Assembly (NCBI RefSeq): GCF_009789195.1
Contig: NZ_WSTC01000034.1
Span: 1-63,533 of the forward strand
DNA: 63,533 nt
Direction of reading: 5' to 3'
Origin: Paenibacillus sp. MMS18-CY102
GTDB lineage: Bacteria > Bacillota > Bacilli > Paenibacillales > Paenibacillaceae
Shown here: one piece after another, positions 11,502 through 22,198 of the stretch
How positions within the stretch are numbered: position 1 is the first letter of the stretch
Layout of the letters: each line of letters begins with the position of its first letter
Program-made: the position numbers and the translations under genes
Notes under the pieces: generated by a model
Seen by the model: only the letters and a program-made list of their open reading frames with translations
The model's database searches: none
What the model was told of the DNA's origin: nothing

Positions 11502-14033
11502 TTATTTCACCAATTGCCCGCGCGTTACGCCGAGCTGGTTAATCGCTTTGAGGCTGCGCCACACTTGCGTTCCGCTAACGCGGCCCTCTAGCGCCTTTTC
11601 GTACAGATCCATAACCTCATGCACCTTCTCGCCCGACTCTTCAAGGAATTCGATGCGGAAGGCCCGTACGCCCAGATCGATAAAATGGTTCAAATACTCC
11701 GCGCCAGATTGCTCAATCGCATTGTAGACCGTATTGCGGCAGCCTTCATCAACGCGTACCGGATGTGACATTCCGATGCGGTCTTGGAGCGATGCCCGTT
11801 TCTCCTCACATGGGCGGCCGCAGTTCGTGAAGTCAGTGCCTTCACTCATGAACGTACAGTAGACGCAATGCTCCGTGTGGAACATTGGCAAATGCTGATG
11901 CAGCACGACCTCTACCTTGGAAGTGTCGGAACGGCCCAGCAGATCGACCATTTGTTGAATGTTCAAATCATAGGACGGCGTTACGAGATCGCAGCCAACC
12001 TCCGTGAAAACGTTAACCGCCTTATGGTTCGCAATGTTAAGCGAGAAATCGCCAATCAACTGCGGGAACGGCTCGCCCGGCGCTTGGCTTGCTTTCGCAC
12101 GCAGGTAATAATAGAGTGCACCCGTGTTGCGAACGAGCACAGCATCCGGCTTCAGCTTCAGGATGTTCGCATGGTAGCCGTTCTCGCCCGGCATATGAAT
12201 GCGCGGCGTCGCAAGCGCAATCGGCTTGCCAGCGGCACGCGCAATCTCAATGGCTGCCGGGAACTGCTTAATGAATTCAAAGTCAGCATAAATCATCGTC
12301 GCGTTCGTCTTCACGGCAGCTTCAACCTGCTCCAGCGTACGGCAGAGTACCGTCAGATGCGATTTGGTGCCAATGACAACATCATCTGCCCCTTGTTCGG
12401 CTGGTTGTGGCTTGGCATCGGCGAACAGATCGACATGGTTCTTAATATAGACGGGCGGCTTCGGCCGCTCTTCCGCCAACTGCTCCACCGCTTCCCGGCG
12501 CATCCGATTCAATTCACGCACTGGCACGATGAGGTCGCCCTCAAGCTCATTCTCGAGTTTCTCCAGTTGGAAAAGGGTTCCGCCCAGCCGGCCGAACTGG
12601 TCTTCCAGCAGCGCCTGGTCCATCGGGCGTTTGAGCGCAACCTCTAGCGGCAGCTCTGACACAACTTCCACCGTCGTTCCTTTTTGCACATCGGTCCACC
12701 AAGTACGCATCGGCTCTCCAGCTTTGCCGGCTACCTTCACATGCATCGGGAACACGCGATATGGCTTGTCCGTCTCAAAAGTGGCGCGCAATCGTTTATC
12801 CAACGCCGGATCGCTCGTCTTCCATACTTTATCGCCAACTTTGACACGGCGCAGATCGACGTCATTACGTCCTGGCACAATCTCAAGCACGGTTCCCTCT
12901 TGCGCTTCGCCCTCAATCTTCACGCCCTGGCGGCGCAAATCATAAACACGCCCGCCCTCTTCTTTCTTGGTCGGGTCCCCTGCATCAAAGACGATACCGT
13001 CTCCACGCTTCAATGGCGCATCAATGCGGCAAATAATCGCGTCACGCAGCACGCGCTCAACACGGCCAAGGTATACGCCGCGGCTCTTCGGAAACGTTCC
13101 GTCGACGAGCTGCTTATTGTTCGTCCCTGTAAGGAAGCCATGGGTGAAGCCGCGCGAGAAGCTTTGCTGCAGCTCGCGAACTTCTTCCTTCGTTGGTTGC
13201 GTGTCATTCCCGTCGAAGTAATTGTCGATGACGCGGCGATATTTGCTCACCACGTTCGCTACGTATTCAGGGCTTTTCAGTCGGCCTTCGATCTTAAAGG
13301 AAGTAACGCCCGCTTCAATCAGCTCCGGCACGATATCAATCGCAGCCAAATCCTTCGGCGACAGCAGATAAGCAACATCGCCCATCGGCTGCTGCACGCC
13401 ATCAACCATCAGGTCATACGGCAGGCGGCATGCTTGCGCACATTCCCCGCGATTGGCCGAACGGCCGCCCCACATCTCGCTCGTTAAGCACTGTCCGGAG
13501 TACGACACGCAGAGTGCGCCATGAACGAATACTTCCATCGGAAGCTTCGCTTGCTCGCCGATCTTCTGGATTTGCTTCAAATTGTTCTCGCGCCCAAGCA
13601 CGACACGCTCCATATTAAACGGCTTCGTGAACTCGACTGCTTCAGGAGACGTAATCGTCATCTGCGTCGATCCGTGAATCGGGAAATCCGGCGACAGCTC
13701 ACGAATAAGCTTCACCAGCCCAAGATCCTGTACGATAACGGCGTCTACGCCTGCATCGATACAAGCTTCGATGAGGCGCTTCGCGTCCTCTAATTCATCC
13801 TCGAAGACGAGAATGTTGAACGTCAAGAAGCCTTTTACGCCATAGCTATGCAAGAAAGCCATAATTTCCGGAAGCTCGTCCGTCTGAAAATTGTTAGCGC
13901 GAGCCCGCGCATTAAACTTTTCTACACCAAAAAATATTGCATCTGCGCCGTTGGCCACAGCCGCACGCATACAATCCCAATCGCCAGCCGGAGCCAGCAG
14001 CTCGACATCTCCGCGTTGTACTTGACTTGTCAT
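11502..14033 (-). CDS. Peptidase U32 family protein (RlhA/YhbU-type, double-length)
   Basis: Members of this family are now mostly linked to tRNA or rRNA hydroxylation (for example RlhA on 23S rRNA, TrhP on tRNA) rather than proteolysis. The protein starts VELLAPAGDWDCMRAAVANG and holds the U32 signature MEVFVHGALCVSYSGQC near residue 185, with a further Cys cluster (NRGECAQACRLPY). A DUF3656-like middle region follows and then a second U32-like half with another Cys cluster (HTEHCVYCTFMSEG, NCGRPCEEK). 843 residues is the long form. The ATG at 14033 was chosen because upstream residues are low-quality. It is a single-gene unit with its own terminator. Confidence 0.88.
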   Translation of the reverse strand: MTSQVQRGDVELLAPAGDWDCMRAAVANGADAIFFGVEKFNARARANNFQTDELPEIMAFLHSYGVKGFLTFNILVFEDELEDAKRLIEACIDAGVDAVIVQDLGLVKLIRELSPDFPIHGSTQMTITSPEAVEFTKPFNMERVVLGRENNLKQIQKIGEQAKLPMEVFVHGALCVSYSGQCLTSEMWGGRSANRGECAQACRLPYDLMVDGVQQPMGDVAYLLSPKDLAAIDIVPELIEAGVTSFKIEGRLKSPEYVANVVSKYRRVIDNYFDGNDTQPTKEEVRELQQSFSRGFTHGFLTGTNNKQLVDGTFPKSRGVYLGRVERVLRDAIICRIDAPLKRGDGIVFDAGDPTKKEEGGRVYDLRRQGVKIEGEAQEGTVLEIVPGRNDVDLRRVKVGDKVWKTSDPALDKRLRATFETDKPYRVFPMHVKVAGKAGEPMRTWWTDVQKGTTVEVVSELPLEVALKRPMDQALLEDQFGRLGGTLFQLEKLENELEGDLIVPVRELNRMRREAVEQLAEERPKPPVYIKNHVDLFADAKPQPAEQGADDVVIGTKSHLTVLCRTLEQVEAAVKTNATMIYADFEFIKQFPAAIEIARAAGKPIALATPRIHMPGENGYHANILKLKPDAVLVRNTGALYYYLRAKASQAPGEPFPQLIGDFSLNIANHKAVNVFTEVGCDLVTPSYDLNIQQMVDLLGRSDTSKVEVVLHQHLPMFHTEHCVYCTFMSEGTDFTNCGRPCEEKRASLQDRIGMSHPVRVDEGCRNTVYNAIEQSGAEYLNHFIDLGVRAFRIEFLEESGEKVHEVMDLYEKALEGRVSGTQVWRSLKAINQLGVTRGQLVK

Positions 14034-14218
14034 GCTATTTATCCGCCATCCTTTTTCGTTCCTTCTTATTCTAATAGTGTACCAGAGCGTGCACAGTGAT
14101 ACCACCGCCAAAAAATATGCGCTATTCTCAAAATTAAAGCGCTTAATCCATTTGTTGTCTTTATATGTGATTTAGCTTTTGAACGCCTGATCGCTTTCGG
14201 CCGCTTATTGGGACATGC

Positions 14219-14224
14219 TATAAT
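14219..14224 (+). promoter_or_regulatory. Extended -10 promoter for the isomerase-like gene
   Basis: TGCTATAAT (extended -10) lies 51 bases upstream of the ATG, with no good -35 hexamer. It is in the 240-base gap between two divergent genes. A palindromic AAGCGCTT lies further upstream near 14135 and could be a regulator site, but this is weak. Confidence 0.5.
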
Positions 14225-14275
14225 GAACCCATCTAGTAATGGCAATGAAATTATGTTGTGGGAGGCTGTTTTTAC

Positions 14276-15244
14276 ATGAAATTAGGTGTTTTCGCTGTAT
14301 TATTTGCAGGTAAACCATTCGAGGAAGCACTCGATTATATCGCAGCAAAAGGGTTGGACGCTGTAGAGATCGGCACAGGCGGCTACCCTGGCAACGCTCA
14401 CTGCGATCCAGACGTTCTGCTCGCTGATGAAAGCAAGCTCCGCGCATTCAAACATGCAGTAGAATCCCGTGGTTTGATCATCAGCGCACTTAGCTGCCAT
14501 GCGAATCCGCTTCATCCACAAAAAGACCTGGCTGCTGCTGATGATGCGATCATCCGTAAAACGATCGAGCTGGCTAACCGCCTTGAAGTTCCTGTTGTGA
14601 ACACATTCTCCGGTTGCCCAGGCGACCATGAAGGTGCAAAATATCCAAACTGGCCAGTTGCTCCGTGGCCGAACGACTATCAAGAAATTCTTAAATGGCA
14701 ATGGGAAGAAAAAGTTATCCCTTACTGGACTGAAATCGCAAAGTTAGCTGAAGCTAACAATGTGAAAATCGGTCTTGAGCTGCACGGCGGATTCTCCGTT
14801 CATAGCCCAGCTACGCTGCTTCGCCTTCGTGAAGCTGCTGGTCCAGCAATCGGCGCTAACCTCGACCCGAGCCACATGTGGTGGCAAGGAATCGACCCCG
14901 TTCAAGCGGTTCGTATCCTCGGCCGCGCTGGCGCTATTCACCACTTCCATGCCAAAGACACGACGATCGATCCGATCAACGTCAACATGCATGGCGTAAC
15001 GGACATGCAGTCTTACGCACTCATGCTTGACCGTGCATGGCAGTTCCGTACGGTTGGTTTCGGCCATGACATGAAAACGTGGGCAGACATCATCAGCGAG
15101 CTGCGCCTAGTTGGTTACGATTATGTCGTGAGCATCGAGCACGAAGACGGCCTGATGTCAGTAGACGAAGGCTTCTCGAAAGCTGTTTCGAACCTTCAAC
15201 AAATCCTAATCCGTGAGCCGCTCGGCGACATGTGGTGGGTATAA
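14276..15244 (+). CDS. Sugar phosphate isomerase/epimerase (AP endonuclease 2-like TIM barrel)
   Basis: 322-residue TIM-barrel protein of the xylose-isomerase-like family (IolE/IolI/YcjR relatives). Metal and substrate residues typical of the family are visible: GLDAVEIGTGGYPG, GLELHGGFSVHSP (Glu and His), GANLDPSHMWWQGIDP (Asp, His), IHHFHAKDT and SIEHEDGLMS (Glu). Codon use appears more biased than that of its neighbours, suggesting good expression. GGGAGG lies 11 bases before the ATG. Exact substrate is unknown; it stands alone between an extended -10 promoter and a terminator. Confidence 0.88.
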   Translation: MKLGVFAVLFAGKPFEEALDYIAAKGLDAVEIGTGGYPGNAHCDPDVLLADESKLRAFKHAVESRGLIISALSCHANPLHPQKDLAAADDAIIRKTIELANRLEVPVVNTFSGCPGDHEGAKYPNWPVAPWPNDYQEILKWQWEEKVIPYWTEIAKLAEANNVKIGLELHGGFSVHSPATLLRLREAAGPAIGANLDPSHMWWQGIDPVQAVRILGRAGAIHHFHAKDTTIDPINVNMHGVTDMQSYALMLDRAWQFRTVGFGHDMKTWADIISELRLVGYDYVVSIEHEDGLMSVDEGFSKAVSNLQQILIREPLGDMWWV

Positions 15245-15253
15245 ATAAATAAC

Positions 15254-15287
15254 AAAAAGCGCGTGTACACCGGTACGCGCGCTTTTT
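15254..15287 (+). terminator. Rho-independent terminator after the isomerase-like gene
   Basis: AAAAAGCGCGTGTAC, a short loop, then GTACGCGCGCTTTTT: a strong near-perfect stem with a T run on both strands. It can also serve the leftward small gene at 15345. Confidence 0.85.
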
Positions 15288-15344
15288 GTATTCATTTCGT
15301 AATAGACCCCCACAATGGTTAAACCATATGTAGACCGTTAGGCC

Positions 15345-15569
15345 TTATTTCATCCAGCTCTCCGTAATCATAACGTAATCGGAGAATGCAAACACGAGAA
15401 ACGATACCGTCGCGAATCCGATCGCGAATACGTTCTTCTTTGGTCTAGCCATCAACAGTCGGACCAAGCCAATTGCGATTAGTACCGTGAATGCGAGCAT
15501 AAACCAGTCAAACGTATTGATGTTGCTAGTCGTGGCTGCAGCCTTTGCTGCTTCTTCCGCAAGATACAT
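15345..15569 (-). CDS. Small two-TM protein (DUF2759-like)
   Basis: 74 residues with two hydrophobic helices (FMLAFTVLIAIGLVRLLMA and FAIGFATVSFLVFAFSDYVM) separated by a short basic loop RPKKN. The pattern, helix then basic loop with N-FAIGF then helix, resembles the DUF2759 (YqgW-like) family of Bacillota, but the assignment is from memory of the pattern. GGAGGTCAT lies right upstream of the ATG. It is transcribed alone. Function unknown. Confidence 0.65.
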   Translation of the reverse strand: MYLAEEAAKAAATTSNINTFDWFMLAFTVLIAIGLVRLLMARPKKNVFAIGFATVSFLVFAFSDYVMITESWMK

Positions 15570-15782
15570 GGGATGACCTCCTTTTCGTCACACTTCACCT
15601 ATCATATTCCTATGTTAGCGGTTGCTGCCTTTCCTTGCAAGTCCAAGTGGTCAACCGTAACAAGTTTGTCACCATTTTACCTCAAAATCCTGCAATATAA
15701 TCAGGACGTTCACTGCGCATAATAAAGCATTCGCCTTAATCATAAATCATGGAGCCATTCCGGATCGAATGGCCCCTTCGTG

Positions 15783-16067
15783 TCAATCAAATATAATATC
15801 GACTGTAACATAATCTAAATTACGATAAAGCAACAGAAACTGCCTGCCTGTCGCTTCGTCTTGAATGACGACACTATCCCCTCCTGCACTCACGATGACG
15901 CCTTTAAAAATTTTGGCATTCCATTCAACGTTGTTCGGGTACGTCATATAAAAAGTCGCTTCATTCCCCTTAATCGATGCCAGCCATCTACGGAAGCCGT
16001 TACGGGCTTTGGGCCAATATTTCCGGCTGCGGCGGGCTGTTGCCTTCCTAGCATTCGAAATGTTCAT
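15783..16067 (-). CDS. gerQ: GerQ-like spore coat protein
   Basis: The C-terminal half carries the GerQ pattern: ATFYMTYPNNVEWNAKIF, then GVIVSAGGDSVVIQDEATG and LDYVTVDIIF. In Bacillus subtilis GerQ is a coat protein cross-linked by transglutaminase and needed for normal germination and for localising CwlJ. This protein is shorter (94 residues from the ATG at 16067, with AAGGAG upstream) and begins with a very basic stretch (RKATARRSRKYWPKARNGFRR) in place of the usual Gln-rich region. An alternative start at 16127 has no ribosome site. Confidence 0.7.
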   Translation of the reverse strand: MNISNARKATARRSRKYWPKARNGFRRWLASIKGNEATFYMTYPNNVEWNAKIFKGVIVSAGGDSVVIQDEATGRQFLLLYRNLDYVTVDIIFD

Positions 16068-16180
16068 CCCTTCTATTCTCTCCTTCGAATCATTCTCCCT
16101 TCTTGTAGTATTGTATGAACGGCGCATGTGGAGCGTATGGACAATCTACACGCAGCAGCCGCATAACTGGCATATGCAAC

Positions 16181-16214
16181 AAGCCCACATACCACAATAG
16201 CGGCAAGTGGGCTT
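16181..16214 (-). terminator. Hairpin downstream of uvrA
   Basis: AAGCCCAC and GTGGGCTT are 8-base inverted repeats 18 bases apart, 24 bases after the uvrA stop. On the minus strand the stem is followed by GTTG rather than a T run, so termination is likely but weak. Confidence 0.45.
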
Positions 16215-16238
16215 ACCCCCTCCCTTACAGGAGATCGA

Positions 16239-19127
16239 TTAATCTACAGTTACAGCAGCAACCTGAACCTCTGCCTCACGGCGTTTAACGGTCCGTTCAC
16301 GATCGCGCTCTAGAATCGGCTTAAGATAGCGGCCCGTGTACGAGCCTTCCACCTTAACGACTGCCTCTGGTACGCCAGTAGCTACAATCGTGCCACCGCC
16401 GCTGCCGCCTTCTGGTCCTAGATCGATCAGATAGTCAGCGGTTTTGATTACGTCCAAATTATGCTCAATAACTAAAACCGATTCCCCGCTCTCTACTAGA
16501 CGGTGAAGCACCTGAAGCAGGCGATCGATATCATCTACATGCAAGCCTGTCGTTGGCTCGTCAAGAATATACATCGTCTTGCCCGTACTCCGGCGGTACA
16601 GTTCTGCTGCCAGTTTCACCCGCTGTGCCTCGCCGCCAGAAAGCGTCGTCGCCGCTTGGCCGAGCCGCATATAACCGAGGCCCACATCAAATAACGTCTG
16701 CATCTTCCGGTGGATACGCGGAATGTTGCGGAAGAACTCAACGGAATCTTCAATGGTCAATTCCAACACTTCGGAAATGTTCTTCCCTTTGTACTTCACC
16801 TCGAGTGTCTCGCGGTTGTACCGGTTGCCTTTGCAAATCTCGCAAGGGACATATACGTCCGGCAGGAAGTGCATCTCGATCTTGATAATGCCATCTCCCC
16901 GGCACGCTTCACAACGGCCGCCCTTCACGTTAAAGCTGAAGCGCCCTTTCTTGTAGCCACGAACTTTCGCTTCGTTCGTATTGGCGAAGACGTCTCGGAT
17001 GTCATCAAACACGCCTGTATAAGTCGCTGGGTTCGAACGTGGCGTACGGCCGATCGGCGATTGGTCGATATCGATGACTTTCTCGATATGCTCCAGCCCG
17101 CGAATCTCTTTATGCTCGCCTGGCCTAACTTTCGCCCTGTTCAAGTCACGCGCTAGCGTCTTGTAGAGAATTTCATTCACAAGCGTCGACTTGCCTGAGC
17201 CCGATACGCCCGTAACCGCCGTAAAGACGCCAAGCGGAATCTTCACATTCAAGCCGCGCAAATTGTTTTCCTTGGCGCCTCGAATTTCAAGCCATTTGTC
17301 AGAGGTTGGACGCCGCTCCAACGGCACTTCAATAAACTTCCGGCCGCTTAAATAAGCGCCAGTCAACGAGTTCTCGTCAGCCATTACTTCTGCCGGCGTG
17401 CCTTGGGACACAACGTGTCCGCCATGAATGCCCGCTCCAGGCCCGATATCGATAATATAATCGGCTGCAAGCATCGTATCTTCATCATGCTCGACGACGA
17501 TGAGCGTGTTGCCAAGGTTCCGCATGTGCTCCAGCGTTTGGATAAGCTTGTCGTTATCCCGTTGGTGCAAGCCAATGCTTGGCTCGTCCAAAATATACAA
17601 AACGCCCATCAAACTTGAGCCAATCTGCGTCGCAAGCCGAATGCGCTGCGCTTCGCCTCCTGACAATGTGCCCGCCGCACGGCTAAGCGACAAATATTCG
17701 AGACCGACGTTAACGAGAAACCCCAGCCGACCGTTGATTTCTTTCAGAATGAGGTTAGCAATCATCCGGTCCTTCTCAGTCAACTGAATCGATTCGAAGA
17801 AACGTTGCGCTTCGCCAATCGATAACGAGGTCACGTGAGCGATATTATGCTGGCTAACCGTTACAGCCAGCGTTTCCTTGCGCAGGCGTTGCCCTTTGCA
17901 ACCGCTACAAGGCTTGGCACTCATATAGCCCTCAATCACTTCGCGCATGAAGTCAGAGCTAGTATCCCGATAACGGCGTTCCAGATTGTTGACGATTCCT
18001 TCGAAGGCGACCATCGCTTCTTTCTTATGGCCAAAATCATTCTCATACTTGAATTTCACCAGCTCACCGCCGGTTCCGTAAAGCAGCTTCTTCATCTGCT
18101 CCGCGTCCAGCTCACCTACCGGTACGTTGCGGGGAATATGGTAATGGTGGCATACTGCCGCCAGAAACTGTGGATAGTACGTCGACGTGCTTCCTGCCCA
18201 CGCTTCGAACGCACCGTTCTCAATCGACTTGGACGGATCGGTGACGAGCAGGTCAGGGTCGACCAGCATCTTCGCTCCTAATCCATCACAATCCGGGCAA
18301 GCGCCATAAGGGCTGTTAAACGAAAACATTCGCGGCGCAAGCTCATCAATGCTGAATCCGCATTCCGGACAAGCAAGATTGGAGCTGAACATCAGCTCTT
18401 CCTGATCGATAATATCAATGATAACTCTGCCTTCGCCAAGCTTAAGCGCAGTTTCAATCGAGTCCGCAAGCCGGCTGTGAACGTCCGACTTCACGACAAT
18501 CCGGTCAACGACGACCTCGATGGAATGCTTCTTGTTCTTCTCGAGCACGATTTCTTCATTGCCCAGTTCACGCGGCTCGCCATCGATTCTTACGCGTACG
18601 AAGCCTTGCTTCTGCACTTCCTGCAGCAGCTTCGTATGCTCGCCTTTACGGCCCGATACGATTGGCGCGAGAATTTGCAGCCGCGTCCGCTCCGGGTATT
18701 CCATAATCCGGTCAACCATCTGCTCGACTGTCTGCGAGGCAATCTCAATGCCATGCTCAGGGCAATGCGGCTTGCCGACGCGGGCGAACAGCAGGCGCAA
18801 ATAATCATAGATCTCCGTTACTGTGCCGACCGTCGAGCGCGGGTTGCGGCTCGTCGTCTTCTGGTCAATCGAAATAGCCGGGGACAATCCTTCGATGGAG
18901 TCGACATCCGGTTTTTCCATTTGCCCAAGAAACTGACGGGCGTATGCAGACAGCGACTCGACATAACGGCGCTGGCCTTCTGCATAGATCGTATCGAACG
19001 CGAGGGACGACTTGCCAGAGCCGCTTAATCCCGTCAGTACGACGAATTTATCACGCGGAATCGTCACATCAATATTTTTCAAATTGTGGGCGCGGGCGCC
19101 CTTAACAACAATACGATCGCTTGCCAC
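16239..19127 (-). CDS. uvrA: Excinuclease ABC subunit A (UvrA)
   Basis: Damage-recognition ATPase of nucleotide excision repair. 962 residues with two ABC modules: Walker [21 protein letters not shown] near the start, signature [19 protein letters not shown], and second Walker [17 protein letters not shown] with signature [15 protein letters not shown]. Two zinc modules are visible ([10 protein letters not shown]...[16 protein letters not shown]...CEICKGNRY). The start chosen is the GTG at 19127 preceded by AAAGGTGGAG; an in-frame GTG at 19154 is less likely. It follows uvrB by 45 bases and is co-transcribed with it. Confidence 0.97.
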   Translation of the reverse strand: MASDRIVVKGARAHNLKNIDVTIPRDKFVVLTGLSGSGKSSLAFDTIYAEGQRRYVESLSAYARQFLGQMEKPDVDSIEGLSPAISIDQKTTSRNPRSTVGTVTEIYDYLRLLFARVGKPHCPEHGIEIASQTVEQMVDRIMEYPERTRLQILAPIVSGRKGEHTKLLQEVQKQGFVRVRIDGEPRELGNEEIVLEKNKKHSIEVVVDRIVVKSDVHSRLADSIETALKLGEGRVIIDIIDQEELMFSSNLACPECGFSIDELAPRMFSFNSPYGACPDCDGLGAKMLVDPDLLVTDPSKSIENGAFEAWAGSTSTYYPQFLAAVCHHYHIPRNVPVGELDAEQMKKLLYGTGGELVKFKYENDFGHKKEAMVAFEGIVNNLERRYRDTSSDFMREVIEGYMSAKPCSGCKGQRLRKETLAVTVSQHNIAHVTSLSIGEAQRFFESIQLTEKDRMIANLILKEINGRLGFLVNVGLEYLSLSRAAGTLSGGEAQRIRLATQIGSSLMGVLYILDEPSIGLHQRDNDKLIQTLEHMRNLGNTLIVVEHDEDTMLAADYIIDIGPGAGIHGGHVVSQGTPAEVMADENSLTGAYLSGRKFIEVPLERRPTSDKWLEIRGAKENNLRGLNVKIPLGVFTAVTGVSGSGKSTLVNEILYKTLARDLNRAKVRPGEHKEIRGLEHIEKVIDIDQSPIGRTPRSNPATYTGVFDDIRDVFANTNEAKVRGYKKGRFSFNVKGGRCEACRGDGIIKIEMHFLPDVYVPCEICKGNRYNRETLEVKYKGKNISEVLELTIEDSVEFFRNIPRIHRKMQTLFDVGLGYMRLGQAATTLSGGEAQRVKLAAELYRRSTGKTMYILDEPTTGLHVDDIDRLLQVLHRLVESGESVLVIEHNLDVIKTADYLIDLGPEGGSGGGTIVATGVPEAVVKVEGSYTGRYLKPILERDRERTVKRREAEVQVAAVTVD

Positions 19128-19172
19128 TCCAGCTCCACCTTTCTCTATTAACACACGATATGATTCTACTAG

Positions 19173-21176
19173 TTATCCGTTCTCCGCCCGCAGCTCCAAC
19201 AGCGCATCGCGAAGCTCTGCCGCCCGTTCGAATTGCAGGTTCTTGGCTGCATCCTTCATCTCCGCCTCTAAGCGCTGAATGACAGATTGGCGATCCTTCT
19301 TCGACATCTTGCCGCCAGCATTGATGCCAGTCAAATAATCCGCCTTCTGCTCGGCCACCTTGGTCGCTTCGATGACGCTATGGATTTTCTTGCGAATCGT
19401 CTGCGGCGTAATGCCGTGTTCCTCATTGTACGCGACTTGAATCGCGCGGCGGCGTTCCGTCTCCTTGATCGCTTTATCCATGGAGTCGGTAATTTTGTCT
19501 CCGTACATGATTACCCGGCCTTCGCTATTGCGCGCTGCCCGGCCGATCGTCTGAATAAGCGATCGCTCGGAGCGCAGGAAGCCTTCTTTATCTGCATCCA
19601 GTATCGTAACCAGCGTAACTTCCGGCAAATCTAACCCTTCCCGCAGCAAGTTAATGCCGACGAGTACATGGAAAGATCCGAGCCGTAGATCACGCAAAAT
19701 CTGCATCCGTTCCAGCGTCTTAATATCGGAATGCATATAACGGACCTTGATTCCGACATCCTTCAAATAATCCGTCAAATCCTCCGCCATCTTCTTGGTC
19801 AGCGTCGTTACGAGTACGCGCTCATCCTTCGCGATCCGCGTGCGAATCTCGCCGAGCATGTCGTCAATCTGCCCTTTGGTCGGACGAACTTCAATGATTG
19901 GATCCACTAGCCCTGTCGGACGAATGATCTGCTGCACCATCGTTGGGCAATTCTCCAGCTCGTAAGGGCCCGGCGTTGCCGAGACGTAAATCATCTGTCC
20001 TGCCTTTTCCTCGAACTCCTCGAACCGCAGTGGGCGATTGTCCATCGCAGATGGCAAGCGGAAGCCATGGTCCACAAGCACTTCCTTACGCGCGCGGTCG
20101 CCATTGTACATCGCCCTAATTTGGGGCAACGTGACATGGGACTCGTCAATGACGATCAGCATGTCATCTGGGAAATAATCCATCAGCGTATATGGCGTCG
20201 CTCCGCGTTCGCGGAACGTCAACGGGCCGGAGTAGTTCTCGATGCCCGAGCAGAAGCCCATCTCTTGCATCATCTCGATATCATAGCGAGTCCTCTGTTC
20301 CAGGCGCTGCGCTTCCAGAAGCTTGTTCTGGCCGCGAAGCTCAGCTAGCCGCTCTTCAAGCTCCTGCTCGATGTTAACGAGCGCCCGCTTCATCGTCTCC
20401 TCTTGCGTAACGAAGTGAGATGCCGGAAAAATCGCGATATGGTCGCGCTCGCCGATAATCTCGCCCGTCAAAACATCAATTTCCGTAATGCGTTCGATCT
20501 CATCGCCGAACAGCTCGACCCGAATGGCGCGCTCATTGTTCGCTACCGGGAAAATTTCAATAATATCGCCGCGCACGCGGAACGTGCCGCGAATAAAGTT
20601 AATGTCGTTCCGTTGGTATTGAATGTCGACAAGCTTATGCAAAATCGTATCGCGAGGCTTCTCCATCCCTACGCGGAGCGACAGTACTAGGCTGCCGTAC
20701 TCCGTTGGGGAACCGAGGCCATAGATACAGGAAACGCTCGCGACGATGATGACATCGCGCCGTTCGAACAGCGAGCTCGTTGCCGAGTGGCGCAGCTTGT
20801 CGATCTCATCATTAATGCTGGAATCCTTCTCGATGTACGTATCGGTCGAAGGAATATATGCTTCCGGTTGAAAGTAGTCGTAGTAGCTGACGAAGTAGGA
20901 AACCGCATTTTCCGGAAAAAACTCTTGGAATTCGCTGCACAGCTGCGCTGCCAGCGTCTTGTTGTGCGCAATGACGAGCGTCGGCCGATTCAGCTTGGCG
21001 ATTGTATTCGCGATCGTGTAGGTCTTGCCTGTGCCGGTCGCGCCTAGCAAAGTCTGATAGCGCAGCCCATCTTCGGTTCCCTCTACTAGCTGTCGAATGG
21101 CCTCTGGCTGGTCGCCTTGCGGCGTATATTCCGATAAAAGCTTAAACGTGTTCTGCAGTCGTTCCGTGTCCGCCAA
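19173..21176 (-). CDS. uvrB: Excinuclease ABC subunit B (UvrB)
   Basis: Helicase-like damage-verification subunit of UvrABC. 667 residues: Walker [19 protein letters not shown], the damage-probing beta-hairpin [20 protein letters not shown] seen in part, DESHVTLPQ, motif [21 protein letters not shown] and the C-terminal UVR domain [20 protein letters not shown] that binds UvrC or UvrA. The open frame reaches 21416, but the best start is TTG at 21176 with GGAGG 9 bases upstream. A consensus promoter and a LexA box lie 130-180 bases upstream, so the uvrB-uvrA operon should be SOS-inducible. Confidence 0.97.
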   Translation of the reverse strand: MADTERLQNTFKLLSEYTPQGDQPEAIRQLVEGTEDGLRYQTLLGATGTGKTYTIANTIAKLNRPTLVIAHNKTLAAQLCSEFQEFFPENAVSYFVSYYDYFQPEAYIPSTDTYIEKDSSINDEIDKLRHSATSSLFERRDVIIVASVSCIYGLGSPTEYGSLVLSLRVGMEKPRDTILHKLVDIQYQRNDINFIRGTFRVRGDIIEIFPVANNERAIRVELFGDEIERITEIDVLTGEIIGERDHIAIFPASHFVTQEETMKRALVNIEQELEERLAELRGQNKLLEAQRLEQRTRYDIEMMQEMGFCSGIENYSGPLTFRERGATPYTLMDYFPDDMLIVIDESHVTLPQIRAMYNGDRARKEVLVDHGFRLPSAMDNRPLRFEEFEEKAGQMIYVSATPGPYELENCPTMVQQIIRPTGLVDPIIEVRPTKGQIDDMLGEIRTRIAKDERVLVTTLTKKMAEDLTDYLKDVGIKVRYMHSDIKTLERMQILRDLRLGSFHVLVGINLLREGLDLPEVTLVTILDADKEGFLRSERSLIQTIGRAARNSEGRVIMYGDKITDSMDKAIKETERRRAIQVAYNEEHGITPQTIRKKIHSVIEATKVAEQKADYLTGINAGGKMSKKDRQSVIQRLEAEMKDAAKNLQFERAAELRDALLELRAENG

Positions 21177-21301
21177 CTCATCCACCCTCCACTCTTCCCG
21201 ATTGATATCTATGATAGAAGTCCTATTCAACTTTATGCCCAATCCACCCGATAAAATAGACAGAATGAGGAAATCACCGCCGAATATGACAATCTCCGAC
21301 T

Positions 21302-21315
21302 CGAATGTGTGTTCC
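21302..21315 (-). promoter_or_regulatory. LexA (DinR) box of the uvrBA operon
   Basis: CGAATGTGTGTTCC matches the Bacillus DinR consensus CGAACRNRYGTTYC at 13 of 14 positions. It begins 9 bases downstream of the uvrB -10, where a bound repressor would block initiation. Confidence 0.8.
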
Positions 21316-21324
21316 CATTTACTC

Positions 21325-21353
21325 ATTATATCGGTTTCCAGTTCCCGATGCAA
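21325..21353 (-). promoter_or_regulatory. uvrB promoter (sigma-A)
   Basis: On the minus strand TTGCAT (21348-21353), a 17-base spacer and a perfect TATAAT (21325-21330). The LexA box overlaps the expected start-site region. Confidence 0.75.
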
Positions 21354-21394
21354 TTTGAATATATTCGCACCTATATTAGAAGAAGGACGTGACC

Positions 21395-22198
21395 GTGTAC
21401 ATGGATTTGACAACAATTATCGGCATTGCCGCTGGGCTTGTCGCCCTAATCGGCGGATTCCTGCTAGAAGGAGGGCAGATCGGCGGGCTGCTGCAGCTCA
21501 CCGCCGCTATTATCGTATTCGGAGGAACCTTCGCTGCCGTTGCGGTCAGCTTCCCCTATAGCAAACTAAAGCAACTTCCTGCCGCATTGCGGTTTGCTTT
21601 TACGAAACAAACACAGAAACCTGAAGAGGTTATTGACCAGCTCGTCGACATGGCGATGGTCGCCCGCCGCGAAGGTGTTCTGGCGCTCGAACGCAGTTTG
21701 CCCGAACTAGACAACGTGTACATGCGCGATGGGCTGCAAATGGTTATCGACGGAACAGACCCCGAGCTAACCAAGAACATTCTGGCGCTGGAAATCGACT
21801 CCGCTGAACGCAAGTGGGAACAGCAAGCCAAAATGCTGGAGTCCGCTGGCGGCTACGCGCCAACAATGGGCATTATCGGTACAGTTATGGGGCTTATTCG
21901 TGTGCTTAGCAATCTGTCGGATCCCTCTTCGCTCGGCCATTCGATCGCAGTGGCTTTCACAGCAACGCTATATGGCGTAGCCAGTGCGAACATTGTGTAT
22001 TTGCCTCTCGGCACCAAAATCAAGGCGCAAGCCGCGGAGCAAACGCTGCTCATGGAACTCATTCTGGAAGGAATCCTGTCTGTACAAGCAGGCGAGAATC
22101 CACAGCTCATTCGCAAAAAGCTATCCGCACTGCTGCAGCTAGAGCCTGGCGAACGCCGCAGAGAGAAGGTGCCTGTCTATGAGACGCAGCGGGCGTAG
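21395..22198 (+). CDS. motA: MotA-family motor stator protein
   Basis: Stator subunit with four helices that forms the proton or sodium channel driving the flagellar motor. The family pattern is complete: N-terminal [20 protein letters not shown], cytoplasmic region with [15 protein letters not shown] and [18 protein letters not shown], then [20 protein letters not shown] with the conserved Pro, and [20 protein letters not shown]. Start GTG 21395 has AAGGA 7 bases upstream; ATG 21401 is the alternative. It overlaps motB by 20 bases. No chemotaxis or flagellar genes are adjacent, as is usual for Bacillus motAB or motPS. Confidence 0.9.
   Translation: MYMDLTTIIGIAAGLVALIGGFLLEGGQIGGLLQLTAAIIVFGGTFAAVAVSFPYSKLKQLPAALRFAFTKQTQKPEEVIDQLVDMAMVARREGVLALERSLPELDNVYMRDGLQMVIDGTDPELTKNILALEIDSAERKWEQQAKMLESAGGYAPTMGIIGTVMGLIRVLSNLSDPSSLGHSIAVAFTATLYGVASANIVYLPLGTKIKAQAAEQTLLMELILEGILSVQAGENPQLIRKKLSALLQLEPGERRREKVPVYETQRA

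Noticed and set aside
14120-14150. Palindromic AAGCGCTT near the isomerase promoter as a catabolite (cre) site
   Set aside because: Does not fit the cre consensus well enough, only the central eight bases are symmetric.
16501-19028. Plus-strand frames of 60-180 codons across uvrA
   Set aside because: All are antisense shadows of the ABC-type repeats in uvrA with no independent start signal.
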